Assembly: GCA_945870015.1 (NCBI GenBank)
Contig: CAMBQS010000243.1
Span: 1 to 5,733 of the forward strand
Direction of reading: 5' to 3'
Source of the DNA: Desulfocicer vacuolatum DSM 3385
GTDB lineage: Bacteria; Desulfobacterota; Desulfobacteria; Desulfobacterales; SURF-7
Length of the DNA stretch: 5,733 nt
The notes below the pieces were generated by a model. That model searched no databases, was not told where the DNA came from, and worked only from the letters and a program-made list of their open reading frames with translations. Positions within the stretch are counted from its first letter, which is position 1. Each line of letters starts with the position of its first letter. Below are positions 1 to 5,733 of this stretch, piece by piece. Position numbers and translations under genes: made by a program.

Positions 1-1104
1 CCAAACCTTGTGCTGGGTGAAGAGTACCCGCTCCCGGAGAAAATCAGGTGTTTTATCCGTATGACACTGACGGCATGCCTTGAGATCCGGATCCTTGAGC
101 GGTGAGGTCCAATGATGGGAGGATATTTTTTTCTTCCCATCCAGCCGGATGTAATTCATGTGACAATCGGCGCAGGTGACACCGGCCGCCCCATGTACAC
201 CATTTGACCACATTTCATATTCCGGATGCTGCGCTTTGAGCATGGGGGTTTTGGACACCGGATGGGTCCAATCCACGAAGTTACCTTCAAAACCTTTAAT
301 GGTTGAATCACCGTGGGTTTTGTAATAGGTGTAGATCTGTTCCGGATCAAGCCCCTTGGCCCAGGGAAAGACCGGTTTTTTAGCCGGGCCGAAGCTCTTA
401 TCCTGGAAATAATATTCCACATGGCACTGTCCGCAAACCAGGGCACGCTGTTCATTGCGTTGCAGGTTCTTGAAATCCTTGCTCTGTCCGGCCAGGTAGT
501 CCTTCAATGGTGCGCTGTAGAGTCGCAACTCCATGTTCCGGGGATCGTGGCAATTGGCACACCCGATGGTGTCTTCATCCAGATCGACTTTCTCCCGGAA
601 CAGGTTGAAATCCTTTGCCCAGAAATCATCCCCGTCTTTTTTCAGGAACACGTTCATTCTGGCGGTTTTACAGTTCATGCAGGTGGCGGGGAGTCCTGCC
701 TTCTCGTCATATCGGTTCAAACGGTCAATGTGCAGGATATCCTTCATCGCATACGTATGCCCCCGCGCTGCCCGGTATTCGTAGCTGAAGGGATACCCCA
801 ACCAGAGATTTTTCAGATAAGGCTGTGCATACTTATACCCTTCCGGAAGGGGATTGACATTGTCATGCTTGTTGTAAGCCACGGATCCGCCGTACTCGGT
901 CATGATCTCCGATTCATTGTTCCGCTTATAGGTCTCATAATGCAGAGGAAATTTCGATTGAAAGGCGGAATTACGGATCTCTTCTTCGGACAGACCGGTC
1001 TGATATATCGGCGGTGTCGGTTCGGAAACATCCGTACATCCGGTAAACAGCGGAATGCATATTAGGATCAGTACAAGGACGAAGGGGATTGCTGGTTTAT
1101 GCAT
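1..1104 (-). CDS. nrfA: Ammonia-forming cytochrome c nitrite reductase NrfA (partial, 3' end outside window)
   Basis: Pentaheme catalytic subunit that reduces nitrite to ammonium by six electrons on the outer face of the cytoplasmic membrane. I translated 368 residues from ATG 1104; the frame is open to base 1. All five heme motifs are visible: the catalytic CMNCK (142-146, lysine as proximal ligand, the family hallmark), then CANCH (182-186), CGQCH (224-228), CADCH (311-315) and CRQCH (344-348). The active-site/calcium segments are present as CHVEYYF (E230, Y231) and KAQH (K290, Q292, H293). The catalytic arginine is probably in DRLNRY (127-132). The N-terminus has a hydrophobic stretch (5-20) followed by LFTGC with Cys23, a probable lipoprotein signal. 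NrfA is usually about 480-520 residues, so roughly the last quarter, a helical dimerisation region, is missing only because of the window edge. Its start overlaps the nrfH stop by 8 bases (ATGCATAA). The family call is very secure. Confidence 0.97.
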   Translation of the reverse strand, partial: MHKPAIPFVLVLILICIPLFTGCTDVSEPTPPIYQTGLSEEEIRNSAFQSKFPLHYETYKRNNESEIMTEYGGSVAYNKHDNVNPLPEGYKYAQPYLKNLWLGYPFSYEYRAARGHTYAMKDILHIDRLNRYDEKAGLPATCMNCKTARMNVFLKKDGDDFWAKDFNLFREKVDLDEDTIGCANCHDPRNMELRLYSAPLKDYLAGQSKDFKNLQRNEQRALVCGQCHVEYYFQDKSFGPAKKPVFPWAKGLDPEQIYTYYKTHGDSTIKGFEGNFVDWTHPVSKTPMLKAQHPEYEMWSNGVHGAAGVTCADCHMNYIRLDGKKKISSHHWTSPLKDPDLKACRQCHTDKTPDFLRERVLFTQHKVW

Positions 1105-1570
1105 CGGCGGCGCTCCTTTTGGCTATGGATATTTTCGGAGTATGGGGAACATGGCGATGGCAGTCCGTGCAATGGGCCTTGGCGGTCATGTTCACACTCT
1201 CGATGACGGCGCCATGGCATCGCAGGCAGTTTGTTTGGACAACCTTACGTGTTTCGGCACCGGCGTGAATCAAATCCGGGATGCTTCCGGATACCGTTGC
1301 AAAAACATCACGAATACCTTCCTTGGTTTTAAACGGTATCTTGGCCGGCAGTGCGTGGGGTGCGTGGCATTCATTGCAGGCCAGCTTGGAATGAAGCGAT
1401 CTTGCGTGGGTCAGGGCCGCCTCGGACATGGAATGGCATCCGCCGCAGAACCCGGCCTGATCCGTTGCGGTCATGGCAAGAGATGACCCGATGGTGATTC
1501 CTACACCGGTAATCAGAGCCATGATGACAAGAAGCAGGAATCCGTTCCCTGGTTTTCCCTGTAAAACCAT
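1097..1570 (-). CDS. nrfH: NrfH, tetraheme menaquinol dehydrogenase subunit of nitrite reductase
   Basis: Small membrane-anchored cytochrome c of the NapC/NirT family that oxidises menaquinol and feeds electrons to NrfA. The 157-residue length is typical of NrfH. One N-terminal membrane helix (about 10-33) is followed by four heme motifs: CGGCH (42-46), CNECH (65-69), CLRCH (115-119) and CTDCH (134-138). The first is CGGCHSM, so Met48 fits the unusual methionine ligand of heme 1 known from Desulfovibrio NrfH. K81 and D88 in the PFKTKEGIRD segment have the same spacing as the lysine and aspartate of the known quinol site (comparison from memory). The start at 1570 is supported by a purine-rich GGAGAG just upstream; another ATG at 1581 is out of frame. 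It lies 63 bases after the carbonic-anhydrase-like gene and overlaps nrfA, so it is very probably in an operon with nrfA. NrfH separates it from other NapC-type proteins because of its partner. Confidence 0.96.
   Translation of the reverse strand: MVLQGKPGNGFLLLVIMALITGVGITIGSSLAMTATDQAGFCGGCHSMSEAALTHARSLHSKLACNECHAPHALPAKIPFKTKEGIRDVFATVSGSIPDLIHAGAETRKVVQTNCLRCHGAVIESVNMTAKAHCTDCHRHVPHTPKISIAKRSAADA
1113..1118 (-). promoter_or_regulatory. Ribosome binding site of nrfA, inside nrfH
   Basis: On the minus strand AAGGAG lies 8 bases before the nrfA ATG at 1104 and within the last codons of nrfH. It fixes the nrfA start. Together with the 8-base gene overlap, it suggests that nrfA translation is coupled to nrfH. 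Confidence 0.7.
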
Positions 1571-1587
1571 AGTCTCTCCATATTATT

Positions 1588-1599
1588 TATTGGACAATA
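1588..1599. repeat. Short palindrome TATTG-GA-CAATA upstream of nrfH
   Basis: A perfect 5-bp inverted repeat with a 2-bp centre lies in the 63-base gap before nrfH, about 18 bases from its start codon. It could be a protein binding site or chance in AT-rich DNA. It does not match the FNR consensus (TTGAT-N4-ATCAA). No convincing promoter or terminator is visible in this gap, which favours read-through from the upstream gene. Confidence 0.2.
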
Positions 1600-1633
1600 C
1601 GTTGAACCAAAGACTTTTTCCAACTATTCTCAG

Positions 1634-2149
1634 TCAACAACTCCGGAAAGATCGATGATATTGTTCGATCAGGTCAAGATAAGCCTGTATTCCAAAGGCC
1701 ATCATTTCCCGATGGCGGTCTGTGACCTCTTTGATGAAAAAAGCCGGGGACCCGGCAAAGATTTTTCCGGACGGGATCGTCTGATTTTTTCGAACCAAAG
1801 ACTGTTCGGCAAGCATTGCGTCCTTTTCAATCACCGTCCCTTCACAGATCATCGATTTCATTCCGATCAGCACCCGGTCATGAATTACAGCATCGTGAAT
1901 CATGGCCATGTGTCCGATGATCACTCGGTTTCCAATGACGGTGCTGACTGCTGTGTGGATCACCACATTCTCTTCTACCAGGGATTGATTTCCGATTCGG
2001 ATGGAGCCGAAATCTCCCCGGATCACAGCTCCGAATCCAATATAACACTGCTCACCGATCTCTACATCTCCGATGATTTCAGCGGAAGGTGCGATCCAGG
2101 TTCCTTTCCCGATACGCGGGTGTCTGTTGTTGATTTCGTAAAGAGGCAT
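1634..2149 (-). CDS. Gamma-carbonic-anhydrase-like hexapeptide-repeat protein
   Basis: A 171-residue protein of the gamma-carbonic anhydrase/YrdA/PaaY group, probably cytoplasmic because no signal peptide is seen. Repeated hexapeptide units with I, V or L every sixth position (about 12-135; for example IGDVEIGEQCYIG and IGNRVIIGH) predict a left-handed beta-helix. A C-terminal helix follows (about 141-168). Three histidines sit where the family binds metal between subunits: H65 (VVIH), H80 (IGH) and H85, the last two in the usual H-x4-H spacing. R44 and D46 match the conserved RGD pair. The Gln normally six residues before the first His is Glu59, and the loop between H65 and H80 is short. Real hydration of CO2 is therefore likely but not certain; many relatives have other or unknown roles. 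The ribosome binding site before ATG 2149 is weak; no better in-frame start was seen. It lies directly upstream of nrfHA on the same strand and is probably co-transcribed. Confidence 0.88.
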   Translation of the reverse strand: MPLYEINNRHPRIGKGTWIAPSAEIIGDVEIGEQCYIGFGAVIRGDFGSIRIGNQSLVEENVVIHTAVSTVIGNRVIIGHMAMIHDAVIHDRVLIGMKSMICEGTVIEKDAMLAEQSLVRKNQTIPSGKIFAGSPAFFIKEVTDRHREMMAFGIQAYLDLIEQYHRSFRSC

Positions 2150-2213
2150 TTTATATCTTTCTGTCTGACCTGTTTCATCCAGAGCTGATTGCAGTAAGAT
2201 GAGAATAATTAAA

Positions 2214-2240
2214 ATTAAATGATATGGTTTGTCCTGTCAA
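2214..2240 (-). promoter_or_regulatory. Candidate sigma70-type promoter for the carbonic-anhydrase-like gene and nrfHA
   Basis: On the minus strand a perfect TTGACA (2235-2240) is followed by TTTAAT (2214-2219; five of six match TATAAT) with a short 15-base spacer. An alternative -10, TAATTT, at 17 bases spacing fits less well. Transcription would start near 2206, giving a leader of about 57 bases before ATG 2149. Found by eye only. Confidence 0.45.
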
Positions 2241-2311
2241 TCGGTTTTAGCCTTCATGAGCGATTTATCCTGAAAAAACAGAGATGATCATTTAGTTGTT
2301 GTAAAATGCCA

Positions 2312-2340
2312 TTGAACTGGTGTATCTTGATAAAAATTAT
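2312..2340 (+). promoter_or_regulatory. Weak candidate promoter for glgP
   Basis: TTGAAC (2312-2317) and AATTAT (2335-2340) are separated by 17 bases. The -35 is good and the -10 is mediocre (four of six). It would give a leader of about 100 bases that contains the inverted repeats at 2391-2433. The surrounding DNA is AT-rich, so chance matches are expected. Confidence 0.3.
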
Positions 2341-2390
2341 TCATCATTCCCTGAACACACCTTTTTTAATATCTAAAAATAAGCTGGGCT

Positions 2391-2433
2391 GAAAACAAAA
2401 AACAGAGAAAATTTGTTTTCATTCCAAATTTTC
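2391..2433 (+). repeat. Two overlapping 9-bp inverted repeats in the glgP leader
   Basis: GAAAACAAA (2391-2399) is perfectly complementary to TTTGTTTTC (2412-2420) across a 12-base loop. GAAAATTTG (2407-2415) is perfectly complementary to CAAATTTTC (2425-2433) across a 9-base loop. They share bases 2412-2415, so as RNA hairpins they exclude each other. The second ends five bases before the glgP ribosome binding site (GGAGGG, 2438-2443). Each stem has only two G-C pairs, so an RNA role would be weak; a DNA operator is an alternative. Confidence 0.5.
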
Positions 2434-2449
2434 ATCCGGAGGGCATTAT

Positions 2450-4942
2450 ATGAAGAACAGTTCACTTTTTAAGAATTGGGGGACATTCAAAAAAGGAATA
2501 GATTCCAAAAGTATCCAGCTTTCTTTTGCCAACCATCTTGAGTATTCGCTGTCCAAGGATCAGTATACCGCCACATTACGGGATCTGTATCAGGCCATTG
2601 CACTGACCGCCCGGGACCGGATGATTGAACGCTGGATCAAGACCCAGCAGATGTACCATGATCATGATGTGAAACGGATCTATTATCTTTCTGCCGAATA
2701 TCTGATGGGACGGGTATTGATCAATAACCTGATCAATCTGGATATGTATCATGAAACCCGGAAGTCGATGGCTGAGCTTGGGATTGATCTGAATCAGCTT
2801 GCGGAAATGGAGCCGGACATGGGGCTGGGAAATGGAGGTCTGGGAAGGCTTGCCGCCTGTTTCCTGGATTCTTTAGCCACAATGGAACTGCCCAGTCACG
2901 GATACGGCATCCGCTACGAGTTTGGAATTTTTGATCAGATTATCCGGGATCTAGGCCAGACAGAGCTTCCGGAAAACTGGCTCAAGTACAACAATCCATG
3001 GGAAATTCCCCGGCCGGAATACAGTTTTACCGTCCATTTCTATGGCTGGGTGGAGCAGACGCACATGCAGGACGGAAAACTTAAGTCCGAATGGACAGAC
3101 ACCAGCAACGTCATCGGCGTTGCCTATGATATTCCGATTGCCGGTTACGATAATCAGACCATCAATACACTCAGGCTCTGGTCTGCACGGGCTTCAAACG
3201 AGTTCGAATTAAAATATTTCCAGCATGGCGACTATCTGCGGGCTGTGGAGGAAAAAAATATTTCCGAAAACATTTCAAAGGTTTTGTATCCCAATGACGA
3301 GATTTATGAAGGACGGGAACTCCGGCTCAAGCAGCAGTACTTTTTTGTGTCCTGCTCCATTCAGGATATCATCCGCCGGTATTTTGCAGAGCATGACACC
3401 TTTGATGCATTTTCCAGCAAGGTCGCCATCCAGATGAATGATACCCACCCATCCCTGGCCGTGGCTGAGCTGATGCGGCTTCTTCTGGATGTGTATAACC
3501 TGAACTGGGATACCGCATGGGAGATCACCACAAAAAGCTGTGCCTATACCAATCATACCCTTCTTTCCGAGGCGTTGGAGAAATGGCCGATTTCATTATT
3601 TGGTAAACTGCTCCCCCGGCATCTGCAGATCATTTTTGAAATCAACCGGCGTTTTCTTCGGGATGTCGCCACGATTTATATTGGTGACAAGGAGCGTATC
3701 CGCCGAATGTCGATCATCGAAGAGGAAGGTGAAAAAAAGATCCGTATGGCCCATCTGGCAATTGTGGGTTCCCATTCCGTCAATGGAGTGGCTGCATTGC
3801 ATACCCGGCTTTTGAAGGAACGGGAGCTTTATGATTTTGATCAGATGTATCCTGGTAAAATTACAAATAAAACAAACGGTGTCACGCCAAGGCGCTGGCT
3901 TCTGTCCATTAACCCGGGCTTGTCTGAACTGATCAGCAAGCATATCGGAAAGGAGTGGGTGAAGAATCTGGACATGCTGCGGCAGTTGGAACCATTGGCT
4001 ACGGATGAGTCTTTTCAGAAGGTTATTCAGGGGGTGAAGCGTAACAACAAAGTAAAGCTTGCTGAACTGACCCTGGATCTAACCGGTATCCGGGTGGATC
4101 CCTTATCGATATTTGATTTTCAGGTCAAACGGATTCATGAGTATAAACGGCAGTTGCTGAACATTCTCCATGTGATTTATTGCTGGCTGAAACTCAAGAC
4201 CGTACCTGATTTTGATCCAGCTCCCCGGACTTTTTTCTTCGGAGGAAAGGCGGCTCCGGGATATCTGGTAGCTAAGAGGATCATCAAACTCATCTGCCAT
4301 GTCGCTGAAATGGTCAATCGCGATCCCTTTACCAGCCAGAAGCTCAAGGTTGTATTCCTGCCCAACTACCGGGTCTCCCTGGCGGAAAAGATTTTTCCTG
4401 CAGCCGATGTTTCAGAGCAGATTTCAACTGCTGGTTTCGAGGCTTCCGGAACCTCAAACATGAAGTTTGCCCTGAACGGAGCCCTTACAGTCGGGACACT
4501 GGATGGAGCGAACATCGAGATCATGGAGGAGGTTGGACCTGAAAACATTTTTATTTTTGGATTGAATACAGAGGAGGTCAATGCCATCCGCGGCCAGTAT
4601 GATCCATATTCCTATTATCAGCGTGATCCGGTTCTCAAAGAGACTGTGGATCTGATCCAGAGCGGATTTTTTAATCCTGAGGAGCGGGAACTTTTCCATC
4701 CACTGGTGGAACAGTTGATCCATCAGGATCATTATCTGATCCTGGCTGATTTTGAATCCTATCATCAGAGCCAGATGAAGATCAGCCATCTTTATAGGAA
4801 CCCATCTGAATGGACACTGAAAGCGATTCGGAACATAATTCGGATGGGCAAGTTCTGCTCGGATCGAACCATTGGCGAATACAATCGGGATATCTGGCAT
4901 GCCAAGCCGCTGACCATCATGCCAAACCAGACTGTGGAGTAA
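2450..4942 (+). CDS. glgP: Glycogen/alpha-glucan phosphorylase
   Basis: Cytoplasmic pyridoxal-phosphate enzyme (GT35 family) that releases glucose-1-phosphate from the non-reducing ends of glycogen or maltodextrin using inorganic phosphate. The complete 830 residues match the usual length of about 800-850. The PLP signature EASGTSNMKFALNGA spans 664-678, with K672 as the Schiff-base lysine. Other family blocks are RDRMIERWIKTQQ (55-67), KRIYYLSAEYLMGR (75-88), GNGGLGRLAACFLDS (127-141), QMNDTHPS (328-335), TNKTNGVTPRRWL (472-484) and KRIHEYKRQLLN (560-571). The phosphorylatable N-terminal tail of animal enzymes is absent, as normal in bacteria. The start is fixed by GGAGGG (2438-2443), six bases before the ATG. 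The gene ends in tandem stops (TAA TAG). It has no same-strand partner in the window and seems to be its own transcript, convergent with the amidohydrolase gene. Glycogen versus maltodextrin preference cannot be read from sequence, so a MalP role is possible. Confidence 0.97.
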   Translation: MKNSSLFKNWGTFKKGIDSKSIQLSFANHLEYSLSKDQYTATLRDLYQAIALTARDRMIERWIKTQQMYHDHDVKRIYYLSAEYLMGRVLINNLINLDMYHETRKSMAELGIDLNQLAEMEPDMGLGNGGLGRLAACFLDSLATMELPSHGYGIRYEFGIFDQIIRDLGQTELPENWLKYNNPWEIPRPEYSFTVHFYGWVEQTHMQDGKLKSEWTDTSNVIGVAYDIPIAGYDNQTINTLRLWSARASNEFELKYFQHGDYLRAVEEKNISENISKVLYPNDEIYEGRELRLKQQYFFVSCSIQDIIRRYFAEHDTFDAFSSKVAIQMNDTHPSLAVAELMRLLLDVYNLNWDTAWEITTKSCAYTNHTLLSEALEKWPISLFGKLLPRHLQIIFEINRRFLRDVATIYIGDKERIRRMSIIEEEGEKKIRMAHLAIVGSHSVNGVAALHTRLLKERELYDFDQMYPGKITNKTNGVTPRRWLLSINPGLSELISKHIGKEWVKNLDMLRQLEPLATDESFQKVIQGVKRNNKVKLAELTLDLTGIRVDPLSIFDFQVKRIHEYKRQLLNILHVIYCWLKLKTVPDFDPAPRTFFFGGKAAPGYLVAKRIIKLICHVAEMVNRDPFTSQKLKVVFLPNYRVSLAEKIFPAADVSEQISTAGFEASGTSNMKFALNGALTVGTLDGANIEIMEEVGPENIFIFGLNTEEVNAIRGQYDPYSYYQRDPVLKETVDLIQSGFFNPEERELFHPLVEQLIHQDHYLILADFESYHQSQMKISHLYRNPSEWTLKAIRNIIRMGKFCSDRTIGEYNRDIWHAKPLTIMPNQTVE

Positions 4943-4986
4943 TAGATGGGCGCCTTCTAATAAAAATCGGGTATAAATTAAATCGC

Positions 4987-5015
4987 ATACGGGTGGCCCT
5001 TGTGGCCATCCGTAT
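4987..5015. terminator. Hairpin between convergent genes, probable bidirectional terminator
   Basis: ATACGGGTGGCC and GGCCATCCGTAT form a 12-bp stem, all Watson-Crick except one G-T wobble, with a five-base loop CTTGT. It lies 44 bases after the glgP stop and three bases from the stop of the convergent amidohydrolase gene. Neither side has a perfect U-run. The minus-strand read-out is followed by GCGATTTAATTTAT (fairly U-rich), while the plus side is followed by CTTCTAAAGG. Termination is therefore more convincing for the minus-strand gene. Confidence 0.7.
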
Positions 5016-5018
5016 CTT

Positions 5019-5733
5019 CTAAAGGTTTAACAGCGCCGCTGCATTTTCAAACAAAATCCGCTTTTCAAGCCCCTTATCACCCTTGCAGGCTTTTTTCACA
5101 ATTTTGATGGCCGGGACTCTGCTGCCGTAAGGCCAGTCCGAGGCATACATCACCCTTTCCGGGCCGAAAGCCGCTATCAGTTCCCGGACATGGCCGGGAG
5201 ACTGCACAGAGGTATCCACCATGACATTTTTAAACTGGCTTAGCAATTCAATAACATCTCGGTATTTGAACAATCCGGCATGGCCTGCAATAAAGGTGAC
5301 ATCCGGAAACGCCGCGACCAGATCTTTTGCGTAAAAAATTTCTCCCAGTGCTGCATTTTCCCGGTGTTGTTTGTCCGGTTCCAGATAATAGGACGAAACG
5401 CCGCAATGAAAAAGAACCGGAAGGCGATGTGCTGAAAACGCCTCGATTGCGGAAAATGTCCGTCTGTCGTTTAATGGAACCTGCTGAATAATGGGATGCA
5501 GTTTCAGGCCTTTTGCGCCCTGTTTCACATCGCTGTTCAAGTCGGATGCGATCGTGTCGTCATCTTTGGTATAATCAACGCCGGTAAACGGGATCACCCG
5601 GGGTTCCTGTTCATGGGCTTTTTTTAAATCAGCAAACGTCAGGTAGGGCGGAATGGGCATGCATACGCTCATTGCAACCCCGGTCTCATCCATGGACCGG
5701 CTCATGTTTTCCAGTGTGGCTATAGCGTTTCTT
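5019..5733 (-). CDS. Amidohydrolase-family (PF04909-type) metal-dependent hydrolase, partial at 5' end
   Basis: C-terminal part of a TIM-barrel hydrolase or decarboxylase of the amidohydrolase-2 group. Substrate unknown. The frame is open to the window edge; a Met at 5705 exists but is unlikely to be the true start. The residues before it (RNAIATLEN) continue the helix that normally precedes the barrel strand at VAMSVCMPIP, and the N-terminal metal-binding HxH of the family would lie further upstream. Counting from that Met, visible family elements are KGLKLHP (65-71), FHCG with H100 (metal-ligand strand), AGHAG with H142, and YASDWPYG with D190, the late-strand acidic residue of the SDWP motif. 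The C-terminus (ILFENAAALLNL) is the usual closing helix, so the 3' end is intact. It converges on glgP and shows no functional link to it. It could be a hydrolase, a lactonase or a decarboxylase. Confidence 0.87.
   Translation of the reverse strand, partial: RNAIATLENMSRSMDETGVAMSVCMPIPPYLTFADLKKAHEQEPRVIPFTGVDYTKDDDTIASDLNSDVKQGAKGLKLHPIIQQVPLNDRRTFSAIEAFSAHRLPVLFHCGVSSYYLEPDKQHRENAALGEIFYAKDLVAAFPDVTFIAGHAGLFKYRDVIELLSQFKNVMVDTSVQSPGHVRELIAAFGPERVMYASDWPYGSRVPAIKIVKKACKGDKGLEKRILFENAAALLNL

Larger units (their letters stand above)
2150..2449. other. Divergent AT-rich intergenic region
   Basis: The 300 bases between the divergent carbonic-anhydrase-like gene and glgP contain no ORF with coding character. 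They hold a candidate leftward promoter (2214-2240), a weak rightward promoter candidate (2312-2340), an 8-bp palindrome ATGATCAT (2284-2291), an AT-only inverted repeat (TTTTTA/TAAAAA, 2363-2379), and overlapping inverted repeats in the glgP leader (2391-2433). I see no clear FNR, CRP or sigma54 site and no riboswitch that I can name. Confidence 0.6.

Noticed and set aside
313..1065. Long plus-strand open frame of 250 codons opposite nrfA
   Set aside because: The minus strand encodes NrfA with all five heme motifs across this stretch. The plus-strand translation has no recognisable motif and is an antisense shadow.
1582..1604. Promoter directly before nrfH (TTCAAC and TAATAT on the minus strand)
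   Set aside because: The -10 would sit so close to the ATG that transcription would start at or near the start codon and lose the ribosome binding site. The spacer is also only 15 bases.
1655..2188. Plus-strand open frame of 177 codons opposite the carbonic-anhydrase-like gene
   Set aside because: The minus strand shows clear hexapeptide repeats and metal histidines. The plus translation is rich in His, Ser and Asp with no family likeness.
2326..2342. Possible FNR box (TTGATAAAAATTAT)
   Set aside because: Only the TTGAT half-site matches. The second half is ATTAT rather than ATCAA.
4454..4900. Minus-strand open frame of 148 codons inside glgP
   Set aside because: It lies opposite the conserved PLP-binding and C-terminal parts of glgP, with no ribosome binding site or motif that I could recognise.
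4943..4960. GGCGCC palindrome just after the glgP stop as a terminator
   Set aside because: It is self-complementary with no loop and no U-tract. The 4987-5015 hairpin is much stronger.
5019..5705. Treating the Met at 5705 as the true start of the amidohydrolase
   Set aside because: The frame stays open to the window edge with residues that fit the family, and the N-terminal HxH metal motif is missing, so the gene must begin outside the window.

Overview
This window looks like ordinary chromosome from a Desulfobacterota-type (sulfate-reducer-like deltaproteobacterial) anaerobe. That placement is an inference. It rests on the NrfH and NrfA translations, which read like the Desulfovibrio-type NrfHA pair: NrfH with a CxxCHxM first heme site, and NrfA with a CxxCK catalytic heme and a lipoprotein-like leader. 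The coding sequence has moderate GC and the intergenic DNA is AT-rich. I see no insertion sequence, CRISPR array, tRNA, rRNA or phage signature.

Left part (1-2149, all minus strand): a probable transcription unit reading leftwards. It begins with a gamma-carbonic-anhydrase-like left-handed beta-helix protein (2149 to 1634), then nrfH (1570 to 1097), then nrfA (1104 to beyond base 1). nrfH and nrfA overlap by 8 bases. NrfH takes electrons from menaquinol in the membrane and passes them to NrfA, which reduces nitrite to ammonium by six electrons outside the cytoplasmic membrane. nrfA is cut by the window edge, but all five of its heme motifs lie inside. A sigma70-like promoter (TTGACA) lies upstream of the carbonic-anhydrase-like gene.

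Middle (2150-2449): a 300-base AT-rich divergent intergenic region. It holds candidate promoters in both directions and, just before the next gene, two overlapping 9-bp perfect inverted repeats.

Right part: glgP (2450-4942, plus strand), a complete 830-residue glycogen/alpha-glucan phosphorylase with a strong ribosome binding site, apparently transcribed alone. It converges on a metal-dependent amidohydrolase-type TIM-barrel gene (minus strand, 5' end outside the window). A 12-bp hairpin in the 76-base gap probably ends transcription from both sides.

Functionally the window combines respiratory nitrite ammonification with storage-glucan breakdown, on separate transcription units. I did not find a clearly new system. 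The items most worth a second look are the overlapping inverted repeats in the glgP leader, the linkage of a gamma-carbonic-anhydrase-like gene to nrfHA, and that protein's Gln-to-Glu change near its metal site.
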